From NCBI RefSeq assembly GCF_006540305.1, contig NZ_BJOR01000001.1, positions 5,952,001 through 6,016,000 of the forward strand: a stretch of 64,000 bases of DNA, read 5' to 3'. The notes below the pieces were generated by a model. It worked only from the letters and a program-made list of their open reading frames with translations, ran no database searches and was not told the DNA's origin. Below are positions 27,022 to 35,600 of this stretch, piece after piece. How positions within the stretch are numbered: position 1 is the first letter of the stretch; each line of letters begins with the position of its first letter. The DNA is from Streptomyces sp. 6-11-2. Its GTDB lineage: Bacteria; Actinomycetota; Actinomycetes; Streptomycetales; Streptomycetaceae. The position numbers and the translations under genes are program-made.

Positions 27022-28088
27022 GCGTGATCCAACTGCTTTTCGCCGCGCTGCTGGTCCTCGCCAACGGCTTCTTCGTCGGTGCCGAGTTCGCCCTCGTCTC
27101 CGTCCGCCGCAGCCAGATCGAACCGCTCGGCACGGCCCGGGCCCGCCAGGTGCTGCACGGCCTGGAGCGGCTGCCGCAGATGATGGCCGCCGCCCAGTTC
27201 GGCATCACCGTCTGCTCGCTGACCCTGGGCGCCGTCGCCGAGCCGACGGTGGCCGGACTGCTGGAGCCGGTGTTCGCATGGCTCCACATGCCCAGCGGCA
27301 TGGTCCACCCGCTCGGCTACGTCATCGCGCTCGCGGCCGTGGTCTTCTTCCACCTCGTGATCGGCGAGATGGTGCCGAAGAACCTCGCGATGGCCGCGCC
27401 GGAGAAGGCCGCGCTGTGGCTCGGTCCCGGTCTGGTCGCCTTCGCCCGGCTGTGCCGGCCGATCACGGTGGCGCTCGGCGCCTGCGCCAAGGGTGTCCTG
27501 CGGCTCTTCCGCGTCGAGCCCAAGGACGAGGTCGAGGCCGCCTTCACCAGCGTGCAGCTGGGGCGGCTGGTGGAGGACTCCCGTCAGGCGGGGCTGCTGG
27601 ACCCCGAGGAGCAGGAGCGTCTGGAGGACGCGCTGGAGCTGGGCTCACGCCCGGTGACCGACGTCCTGCTCCGGCCCGAGGCGCTGGTCACGGTCGGCCC
27701 GTCGGTCACTTCGGCCGAGATCGTCGCGCTCACCGCCCGGACGGGCTACTCGCGCTTCCCGGTCGCCGCGGGCAACGGTGCCTTCCTGGGGTATCTGCAC
27801 GTCAAGGACGTGCTCGACCTGGAGGACCTCGACGGGGCGGTGCCACAGCGGGCCTGGCGGCCGATGACCACACTGCGGGCCGATCTGCCGCTCGACGACG
27901 CCCTGACGGTGATGCGCCGGGCCGCCACGCATCTGGCCCAGGTGGCCGACACCACCGGCCGGGTGCTGGGCCTGGTCGCCTTGGAGGACGTGCTGGAGCT
28001 CCTGGTCGGTGAGGTCACAGACCCGGCCCACCGCACCCCGACCCTCACGTCCCCCCGCCCCGGCCCCCGGCAGGCCCTCACGGCCTGA
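27018..28088 (+). CDS. CNNM/CorC-type hemolysin-family protein 2
   Basis: 356 residues. It has the same CNNM membrane domain (LLVLANGFFVGAEFALVSVRR, GEMVPKNLAMAAPEK) and a CBS pair (VTDVLLRPEALVTV, GYLHVKDVLDLEDL, LGLVALEDVLELLVGEVTD). Unlike its upstream partner it lacks the CorC C-terminal domain and ends soon after the CBS region. ATG27018 overlaps the previous stop by 4 bases; a longer frame starting inside the upstream gene is a shadow. A strong terminator follows immediately. Confidence 0.9.
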   Translation: MSVIQLLFAALLVLANGFFVGAEFALVSVRRSQIEPLGTARARQVLHGLERLPQMMAAAQFGITVCSLTLGAVAEPTVAGLLEPVFAWLHMPSGMVHPLGYVIALAAVVFFHLVIGEMVPKNLAMAAPEKAALWLGPGLVAFARLCRPITVALGACAKGVLRLFRVEPKDEVEAAFTSVQLGRLVEDSRQAGLLDPEEQERLEDALELGSRPVTDVLLRPEALVTVGPSVTSAEIVALTARTGYSRFPVAAGNGAFLGYLHVKDVLDLEDLDGAVPQRAWRPMTTLRADLPLDDALTVMRRAATHLAQVADTTGRVLGLVALEDVLELLVGEVTDPAHRTPTLTSPRPGPRQALTA

Positions 28089-28094
28089 CCCACC

Positions 28095-28138
28095 ACGGCC
28101 ACCGGCCCACCCGCTTCACCGGGTGGGCCGGTGGCCGT
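28095..28138. terminator. strong hairpin terminator of the CBS-protein operon
   Basis: A perfect 18-bp inverted repeat (28095-28112 with 28121-28138) closes an 8-base loop GCTTCACC and is followed by TTTC. It begins 6 bases after the second CBS-protein stop and marks the boundary to the accessory-looking block. Confidence 0.88.
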
Positions 28139-28324
28139 TTCACCGAGCGTCGTCGCCCCGGCCGGGTCGGGTTTCCGTCTTCGGAGGAGCCCTTCGCCGG
28201 TTGCGCCGGGGCGTCCCGCAGGCTGACCTCCGCTGCCCACTGGGGGCCGCCGCCGCTCAGCGCCGTCGTGGTGCCACGGCGCGGACCGGTGCGCCGGGCC
28301 TCGCTCACAGGCCGGACCAGCTCG

Positions 28325-29107
28325 TCAGTCGGGGGCCGGACCGGGCGCCGGGGTCGGGCCGGGCCCCGTACCCGGGGCCGGGTCCAGGGGCCGGGACTGG
28401 TGCCAGAGGTGTTCGTACTGGTGGAGCCAGTAGCGGTGCCACGTCTCGTGGGCGCGGCGGGTGAGGCGCAGGTGCATTCGGCTGGTGACGGCCTCGTTGC
28501 GGATGCCGTGCAGTTCCAGGACCAGCCAGCCGTCCCGCTCGCCCGGGTCGACGGCCAGCAGGCTGAAGCCGGGGCTGTAGGGGAGCACCCGGTACTCGAA
28601 GGTGCCGGTGCGGGGCCAGGAGTCCATGGTGCGGAGCTGCCGGAGCACCGTGTCGAGCGACGGCCGCAGCCGCTGCAGCGGAGCGTCCAGGCTGTCGTCC
28701 AGCTGATGTTCGGCGACCGCGACGGCGTCCGTGGCCGCCGGGTCCAGCACCACCACCCGCACCGACCCCTCCGGCCGGCTCAGCACATGGTGCCGCAGCG
28801 CCTGGGACACCTGCGGTGTCAGGAAGTTGACCGCACTCGGCGCGAACAGCCAGACCGTACGGGCCGTTTCCAGCCGCTTGGCGAGCGGCGGCGAGGTCTC
28901 CTGGAGCGCGACCCGGTCCCCCAGCAACTCGTCCCCGGACGGGCCCCGGGTCTCCAGCGCCGACCGGTACACCAGCAGGGCCACCGCCGCGAGCAGCGCC
29001 GCCCACCGCAGGTCCACCGGCACGATGTCACCGATGACCGACAGCACGGCGAACACGGCGGCCAGCGCCGCGGCCACGTAGACCTCGACATTGCGCAGAT
29101 GCCTCAT
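28325..29107 (-). CDS. two-TM membrane protein with possible phospholipase D-like domain
   Basis: About 260 residues from the ATG complementary to 29105-29107. Two transmembrane helices (VYVAAALAAVFAVLSVIG and LRWAALLAAVALLVY) precede a soluble domain. Its pattern VWLFAPSAVNFLTPQVSQALRHHV and SVRVVVLDPAATDAVAVAE resembles the first half of DUF5919/PLD-like folds, but no clear HKD motif is present. The C-terminus is a Pro/Gly/Thr-rich tail. An in-frame ATG at 29209 would add 34 residues. It is divergent from the radical SAM gene, 216 bases away. No function is known; a membrane-anchored sensor or effector is conceivable. Confidence 0.6.
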   Translation of the reverse strand: MRHLRNVEVYVAAALAAVFAVLSVIGDIVPVDLRWAALLAAVALLVYRSALETRGPSGDELLGDRVALQETSPPLAKRLETARTVWLFAPSAVNFLTPQVSQALRHHVLSRPEGSVRVVVLDPAATDAVAVAEHQLDDSLDAPLQRLRPSLDTVLRQLRTMDSWPRTGTFEYRVLPYSPGFSLLAVDPGERDGWLVLELHGIRNEAVTSRMHLRLTRRAHETWHRYWLHQYEHLWHQSRPLDPAPGTGPGPTPAPGPAPD

Positions 29108-29323
29108 CCGGGCCGATGTTTCCGTATGGCGGGATCCACCGCAACTGCCCCGTGCGCGGCACTTGTTGAGGCGCGCGCACCGCTGCCCCCGTCCTCGCTG
29201 GTGTGGCATGGTTCACTACACGGCGCGCCCGGCGCACGAGGCCCGGCCGGCGCGGCGGCTCTCCGCACCCCCGTACTTCCGTACTGTCCGGGAACACTCG
29301 CGCGACCCGCCAGGAGGCCGGCC

Positions 29324-30664
29324 ATGCTGATCCGGATCGTCTCAGCACCCTGTGTGAGCGCCTATCTCAACCTGGACCACCACTTCGTGGAGCTCGGCGA
29401 GGTCGCCGCCCATCTGCGCGACCGCGCCGGACACGAGGTCCGCGTCGTCGACGGCGTCCTGCCCGAGGTCACCTGGGACACGGTCGTCGAGGAGGCACTG
29501 CACGCCACCGGACTCGTCGTCCTGCACGTCACCCTGGACAACACCCTGGAGACGGCCCGTACCATCCGGCTGCTGCGCCAGCTGTCCCCCGGCACCCGGA
29601 TCGCCCTGTACGGGCGGGGCGCCTACCACCTGCGCCGGCTCTTCCAGCGCACCGACGCCGACTGGATCGTCCTGGAGCAGGACTGGGAGCCGGCACTCGC
29701 CGAGATCGCCGCCCAGGTGGCCGCCGGCGCCGAGCCGGGACCCGTGCCCGGCACCCTGACCCGGACGGCGGGCACCTGGACCCGCGGCCCGGCCGGCGTC
29801 CGCCTGGCCGGCGACTGGGAGCTGCCCGCACTGGACCTGCTGCCCGTCGCCGGGTACGCGCGGCTGCCCGCGGACGAGTCGTACCCGGGCCGCGAACCCG
29901 AACGGGAGCTCGCGGTCGGCGTGTCACGCGGCTGCGACAGCTACTGCGGCTACTGCCCGATCCCCGACGTGATGGGCCGCCACGAGTACTTCCGCACGGG
30001 CCTGGACACCCTGGCCGGCTATCTGCGCGCGGCCCGCGAGAGCCACGGATACACCGCGGTCTCACTGTTCGGGGCCAACTTCACCGCCCACCGCGACTAC
30101 GTCCACGACTTCTGCGCCCGCGTCGGCACCCCGCGCACCGGGGTCACCTGGAAGTGCGTCACCTCGCACGCCGAACTCGACCCGCCGCTGCTGGGCGAGA
30201 TGGCCGCGGCCGGCTGCACCCGCGTGGCCGTCGGCGTGGAGTCGCTGCTCCCGGACGGCCGGAACCGCTTCTCCGGGCGCGTCGGCGCCGAGCGGCTGGC
30301 CGATCTGGGCGCCTGGTGCGCGGCCGAGGGCGTCCTGCTGATCTGCTTCGTCATGGTGGGGCTGCCCGGCCAGACCCGCCACGAGGTCGCCGTGACCCTG
30401 GACACCGTGCGCGCGGCCGGCGCCGTACCCCGCCCGATGACGTACGTCGACTATCGCCGGCTCGCCGCGGCCGAGGACTTCGCCGATGTGTTCTGGGCCA
30501 ACCGCAAGACGGTGAGCGAGCCGTTCGGCCGCGGCATCCTCTCCATGAGGGACACGGCCCTGGCCGTGCACTCCTGGGAACACTGGCTGGACACGGTGGG
30601 CCCGGCCGCCGGCCGGACGAGCGGCGAGCGCCCCGCCGCGGCGCCCCGCCGGCCGGCTCAGTGA
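29324..30664 (+). CDS. B12-binding-type radical SAM protein
   Basis: 446 residues. The first ~130 residues look like a cobalamin-binding Rossmann domain (VVLHVTLDNTLETARTIRLLRQLSPGTRIALYGRGAY). The radical SAM core follows with the cluster motif CxxxCxxC at Cys204, Cys208 and Cys211 (SRGCDSYCGYCPIP) and later VGVESL and FVMVGLPGQT strands. AGGAGG precedes ATG29324. It overlaps by 4 bases with an isoprenyl-synthase-like gene, so the pair probably makes or modifies an isoprenoid or other lipid; methylation or C-C chemistry are both possible. No known pathway was recognised. Confidence 0.85.
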   Translation: MLIRIVSAPCVSAYLNLDHHFVELGEVAAHLRDRAGHEVRVVDGVLPEVTWDTVVEEALHATGLVVLHVTLDNTLETARTIRLLRQLSPGTRIALYGRGAYHLRRLFQRTDADWIVLEQDWEPALAEIAAQVAAGAEPGPVPGTLTRTAGTWTRGPAGVRLAGDWELPALDLLPVAGYARLPADESYPGREPERELAVGVSRGCDSYCGYCPIPDVMGRHEYFRTGLDTLAGYLRAARESHGYTAVSLFGANFTAHRDYVHDFCARVGTPRTGVTWKCVTSHAELDPPLLGEMAAAGCTRVAVGVESLLPDGRNRFSGRVGAERLADLGAWCAAEGVLLICFVMVGLPGQTRHEVAVTLDTVRAAGAVPRPMTYVDYRRLAAAEDFADVFWANRKTVSEPFGRGILSMRDTALAVHSWEHWLDTVGPAAGRTSGERPAAAPRRPAQ

Positions 30665-31776
30665 ACGTCCCCCCGGCCCCGGACCTGGCCCCCACCGGGC
30701 CCGAGGGGGCGCCCTGGCCGGTCACCACCTGGTACGGCGCGGTGGAGACCGAGTTCACCGCGGTCTTCGTCCAGGACCTGTGGAGCACCCCGCTGCGCAC
30801 CGCCGCCGCGCACTGGCTGGGCCCGGCCGCCGTGCACTACGTCGAGGCGATGCCCGGCCGCAAGTACCGCGCCGTACTGCCCTGGCTGACCCTCGGCCGC
30901 CCCAACCGGCTGGTCCACCGCTGTCTGGTGCCGGAGCTGATGTTCGCGGTTTTCTACTGCCTCGACGACCTGCTCGACCGCAAACGCGTGCGCTACGGCA
31001 CTGCCACGGCCTACGCGGCCCACGGACGTGGCGAGTTGACCCGCTCCCTGGAGGCCGCCCGGCGGGGCGTGCCGCGCTCGGGACCGCTCGCCGGGCTGCC
31101 CGGCGCGCTGTGGGAGGAGTGCGTGACCGGGATGGCCGACGGCCAGTCGCAGCGGCACGCGCTGACCACCGACGCGTTCTCCTGGGAGCGTTACACCGAG
31201 GCGGCCCGGCGGCGCACCGCCTTCGTCGGGCGCGCCTGGGCCGACGTCCTGACCGCCGGTTGCGACCCGCGCGCGGCGGCCTTCGTCACCACCGCCTACC
31301 CCTGGTGCGCCGAGGCCGGCCAGCTGCGCAACGACCTGCGCAACACCACCGCCAGGGAGAGCCGCGACGGCGGACGGCGCCACTCCGACCTCGGCGACGG
31401 CAGGGTGACCGCGGTCTCGGGACTGCTGTGGCGGCGCGCCGACCCCGCCGACCGGCAGTGGCTCGCCCGCCGGGTGTGGGGCCGCGGCCCGCTCGGCGCC
31501 GAGGCACTCGTCCGGGTGGACCGGATGCTGGAGCACTACGCCGTGCGCTCCCATGTCGCCATGGCCACAGGCCGGTTGACCCGTCGGATCCGGGCGGCCC
31601 TCGATGCGATCGAGGACCCGCGGGTGCGTGCGGTGTGGGACGCTTGGGTCACCCGGCAACTGGAGGTCGGGGTCCGGCACGACTACGGCCACGGCCGGGG
31701 CAACGCCTCCGTCTCCCGCTTCCGCTCCGCCGTCGCGGAGCTGCGCGGCCCCGCCGGGCGGACGGACACCGAGTGA
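30661..31776 (+). CDS. isoprenyl diphosphate synthase-like protein with degenerate second Asp motif
   Basis: 371 residues, all-helical. The first aspartate-rich motif DDLLD (102-106, in FYCLDDLLDRKRVRYGTATAYAAHG) matches trans-prenyl synthases, and SDLGDGRVTAVSGLL matches their conserved helix after the second motif. The second motif itself, normally DDxxD, reads QLRNDLRN, and the GGKRxR lysine/arginine patch is replaced by MPGRKYRAVLPWL. The enzyme may therefore use a different substrate or be a binding protein. GTG30661 overlaps the radical SAM stop (GTGA), indicating coupling. A distant terpene-cyclase-like role is an alternative. Confidence 0.7.
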   Translation: MNVPPAPDLAPTGPEGAPWPVTTWYGAVETEFTAVFVQDLWSTPLRTAAAHWLGPAAVHYVEAMPGRKYRAVLPWLTLGRPNRLVHRCLVPELMFAVFYCLDDLLDRKRVRYGTATAYAAHGRGELTRSLEAARRGVPRSGPLAGLPGALWEECVTGMADGQSQRHALTTDAFSWERYTEAARRRTAFVGRAWADVLTAGCDPRAAAFVTTAYPWCAEAGQLRNDLRNTTARESRDGGRRHSDLGDGRVTAVSGLLWRRADPADRQWLARRVWGRGPLGAEALVRVDRMLEHYAVRSHVAMATGRLTRRIRAALDAIEDPRVRAVWDAWVTRQLEVGVRHDYGHGRGNASVSRFRSAVAELRGPAGRTDTE

Positions 31777-31828
31777 TCGACGGACGTACGACCGACGCAC
31801 GACGAACGAACGGGGACGGTGGACGCGG

Positions 31829-32629
31829 ATGACAGCAGCCGACGGAGTGTTCGGACACCTCGCCGCACGGGCCGCGGAGGGCCGCCTGGCCGTCCTCGTG
31901 GGCGCCGGACTGTCCATGGGCGCCGGATACCCCGGCTGGGGCCGGCTCTTCGCCCCGCTCGGGCAGGCCCTGGGCCCGGCGGCCGGCGGCGCCCCGCTGC
32001 CCGACGACCTGCCCGCGCTGGCCGAGGCGTACGAGGCGGAGTACGGCCGCAACAGCCTCATCTCCCATCTGCGCCGCGAACTGCGCCGCTCCCTCGCCTG
32101 TACCGAGGCGCACCGGGCACTGGCCGCCACCGGCCTCAAGGAGATCCTCACCACCAACTACGACGTGCTGCTCGAGGAGGCCCTGCAGGATGTCGCCGGT
32201 CCGGTCGACGTCGTCGTACGGGACTCCGACCTCGCCTACACCGCCCCCGCCCGCCCCCGGCTGGTCAAGATGTGCGGCGATGTGCTCAACCCGGAGACGC
32301 TGACCGTCACCCGCCGGGACTTCGCGGTGTACGGCGCGGTCAAACCCAGGCTCGCCGAGTACGTGCGCGGCCTGCTGGAGACTCATGAACTGCTGGTGCT
32401 CGGCGCCGGGCCGTCCGACCCGGAGTTCAACATGCTCTGGGACCTGGCGACCGCCGGGCTCGGTGAGCACAAACCCGTCGGCTGGGTGCTGACCGCCGAC
32501 GTCTCGCCCCTGCAGCAGCGGGTCGCGCTCACCCGCGGGCTGCGCACCCTGCCGCTCGACGTGACGGAAGACGGCGTCACCCGGGCCCTGGCCCGCTGGC
32601 TGGACGGACTGAGCGCCGCCCATGCCTGA
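31829..32629 (+). CDS. SIR2-family protein
   Basis: 266 residues, a single SIR2-like NAD-binding domain. GAGLSMGAGYPGW (about 26-37) is the GAGxS nucleotide loop, and ILTTNYD (Asn110, Asp112) is the second NAD motif. The position that normally holds the catalytic histidine (KLHG) reads VKMCGDV, with Cys149. The rest (TVTRRDFAVY, LLVLGAGPSDPEFN) matches the SIR2_2 class used in bacterial NAD-depleting defence proteins. It lies 52 bases after the isoprenyl-synthase-like gene and overlaps the next gene by 8 bases, so it probably acts with that large NTPase protein. Confidence 0.82.
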   Translation: MTAADGVFGHLAARAAEGRLAVLVGAGLSMGAGYPGWGRLFAPLGQALGPAAGGAPLPDDLPALAEAYEAEYGRNSLISHLRRELRRSLACTEAHRALAATGLKEILTTNYDVLLEEALQDVAGPVDVVVRDSDLAYTAPARPRLVKMCGDVLNPETLTVTRRDFAVYGAVKPRLAEYVRGLLETHELLVLGAGPSDPEFNMLWDLATAGLGEHKPVGWVLTADVSPLQQRVALTRGLRTLPLDVTEDGVTRALARWLDGLSAAHA

Positions 32630-35600
32630 CACCCAGCCGGAGTTCGACCCGCACCTCGTCGTCGAACTGGCCCGGGCCTGGGAGACCGGCTCCCTGGCCG
32701 TGGTCCTGGGCCCCGAGTTCGACCGCGAGACGGATGACACGGTCCGCACGGCGCTGCTCGCCGAACTCGGCCGCGCCGACGAGTCCTCGGCCCCTCCGCT
32801 GGGCCGGCTCACCGAGGAGTACCTGGCCCGCTTCGGCCGCGCCGCCCTGATCACCCTGCTGCGCAGCGCAGGACGCCCGGCGGTGCCCGGCGAGACGCCC
32901 GCACGGCCCCCTTCGCCCTCCGAAGCGCTCCATGAATGGCTCGCGTCCCGCCCACCGGCCTGCCTCCTGGTCACCTCGCTGTATCCGACGGCCGAACACG
33001 CCTACCGCCGCTTCCGGCGCCCCTTCCACGTCGTCAAGACCGAGACGGCGATCGCCTTCTGGGACACCGCACAGCCCCAGATCGTCCATCTCTTCGGCTG
33101 TCTGGACGCCCCGCAGGACGCCCTGCTCGGCGAACGGGAGCGGCGGGCCGCGCGCTTTCTGCGCCCCCTGCTCACCGCCCGCCTGGCCGACCTGCCCGCC
33201 TCGCACACCCTGGTCCTCGTCGGCTTCGCCCCGTACGACCCGGTCCTCGAAGAACTCCTGGCACCCGCCCTGCACTCGCTCGGCGCCTACTGGCGCGGCG
33301 CCGTCGTGGTGCTGCCCGAGGCCGACGAGGGCGTGCGCGCCGCCTACGGGCGGCGCCAGATCAAGGTCGTCACCACCGACGGCGCCCCCACCGCCGCCTA
33401 CACCCGGGACCTGCTCGACCTGGTCCGGGGCACCGCCGAACGGCAGGGCACCGAGGCGCTGCGCGGAGAGTCACCGGCCATAAGGGAGTGCGAGGAGCAG
33501 CTCGGCGTCCTCGGCTGGAGCGCACAGCACTCGGTACGGCTGAGCGACCGCGCCGTGGAGTCGGTCTTCGGCCACCCCACCGAACCCGGGCCGCTCACCG
33601 CGCACATCGTGGAGGGCGAGCTGTCGGGCGGTGATGTGCGCCGGCTCGCCGAACGCGTCGGCGGACACGGCCGGGGCATGGCCGTCACCGAGACCAGGAT
33701 CTCCAACACCGCCCGCCGCCTCGCCGCCACCGACGGCCGGCTCGAACTGCACACACGCCAGTCCCTGCTGGAGCGCGTACTCGGCGTCGAACCGTATCTG
33801 CGCTGGATCCTCGACGAGTACGAGAACGGAACCCAGCGCGGCGCCTATGTGGACCTCCAGTGCCGGCGCCCGCTGTCCGACGCGGTGGCCCCGGTGCGCG
33901 GCGACGCCTACTGGCTCGACGACTACGTCGACTCCTGGCTGCGCGAGCGCTCGCACAGTCAGCTGACCCTGCTCGGCGAACCCGGCAGCGGCAAGTCCTG
34001 GTACTGCCGGCACCTCGCTTACGCCCTGGCCCGCCGCTGCCTGGACGACCCCGACCGCGGACGTGTCCCCGTGCTCGCCCTGCTGTCGGAGATGCCGGCC
34101 ACCGGCACGCTGGAGGACTTCCTGATCGCGCAGATGCGCGGCAAGGGCGCCGAGCTCCTCGGCGGCACACAGTCCTTCCGGTACGCCAACGACACCGGCC
34201 GGCTGGTCGTCATCCTCGACGGGCTCGACGAACTGCGCTGGCAGGTCACTCCCGAGCGTGCCCGGCGCACGCTGGCCGAACTCGCCGATCTGGTGGGCCC
34301 CCGGAGCAAGATCCTGCTGGCGAGCAGGCCCGGCTACTTCGAACAGGACCGCTCCGCCCTGCGCCCCGGTGATGCGCCGGGCGCGCCGATGTCCGGGAGC
34401 GCGGCCGAGGACACCGCCGGCGTCCCCGGACTCCGGCTGTCGGACGGGTCCACCTTCGAGGTGATCCGGCTCGCCGACCTCGGCTACGAGCAGCGCGTCC
34501 AGGCCCTGGTGCGTCGGCTCGGCACCCGGTCGGAACCGGTGCGGCGGCTGATCGACGCCAGCAGCGCCCTGACCGACCTGGCCCGGCTGCCCGGTCTGCT
34601 CGACCTGATGTCCGTGGTACTGGCCGTGCCCGGCCGCGAGGCCCCCACGACCGCCTCGGAGCTGTTCGAGGAGTACGTCACCGTCCTGCTCGGCGGCGCC
34701 GAACGCGTCGCCGTCGACGGCGCGGCGGTCCGCGCCGACACCGACCGGCTCGCGGCGCTCGCGGGCCGGATGCGCAGCCGGGCCACCCACGCCCTGCCGC
34801 TGGCCGAGGCCCGCGGCATCCTCGGCGTGCCCGAACCCGCCTCCGCCGGGACGGCCGGGCCGCTGAGCACCGACCCCCGCTGGGAGGCCTTCCTGCGGGT
34901 GGCCGCCGACGGCACCGTGCGCTTCCGGCTCAAGACGATGCGCGAGTTCCTCACCGCGCGCAGCCTGTGCACGGCGCTGCGGGCCGGGGACCGGGCCCCG
35001 CTGGACGAACGGCTGCTGCTGCCCGAACCGGTCGGCTACCTGGCCGAGCAACTGGCCTCCGCCGGACTGTCGCCGCTGGACTGGCTGCCCCCGGGCGGGT
35101 CGGCGCCGGCCGTCCGCGAGCCCGCCGCCGGACCGGTGGGCTCCCTGGTCGGCGGCCGGCTGCCCGCCAACTGCCTCTCCCTGGCCAACCGCATGGGCGT
35201 CTCCCTGGCCGGCCGCTCGCTGCGCGGACTCGATCTGCGCGGTGCCGACCTCCAGGGCGCCCGCCTCGCCGGCGCCGATCTGCGCAACTGCGATCTGCGC
35301 TCGGTGCTGCTCCAGGGTGCCGTGGTGACCGGAGCCGACCTGCGGGGCGCCTGGCTGCACGGAGCGATGCTGCACGAGACCCAGGTGGTCTCCGCGGTGG
35401 GCATGCTGCCCGACGACGGCGAGGTCGTGGCCGGCACCGCCGAGGGCCTGGTGCAGGTGCTGGACCGGGCCCGCCTGGACACCCTGGAGAGCATGCGCTG
35501 CCCGGGGGTCTTCCGCAACATGGCCCTGATGTCCCACGGCCGCTATGTGGTGGCGGCCGCCCTCGACGGCGGCGTGTATCTGGCGGACCGGGAGAACGGG

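Noticed and set aside
29324..31776. Reading the radical SAM/isoprenyl pair as hopanoid genes (HpnH-type)
   Set aside because: No squalene-hopene cyclase or other hpn gene is near, and the radical SAM has an N-terminal B12-like domain absent from HpnH.
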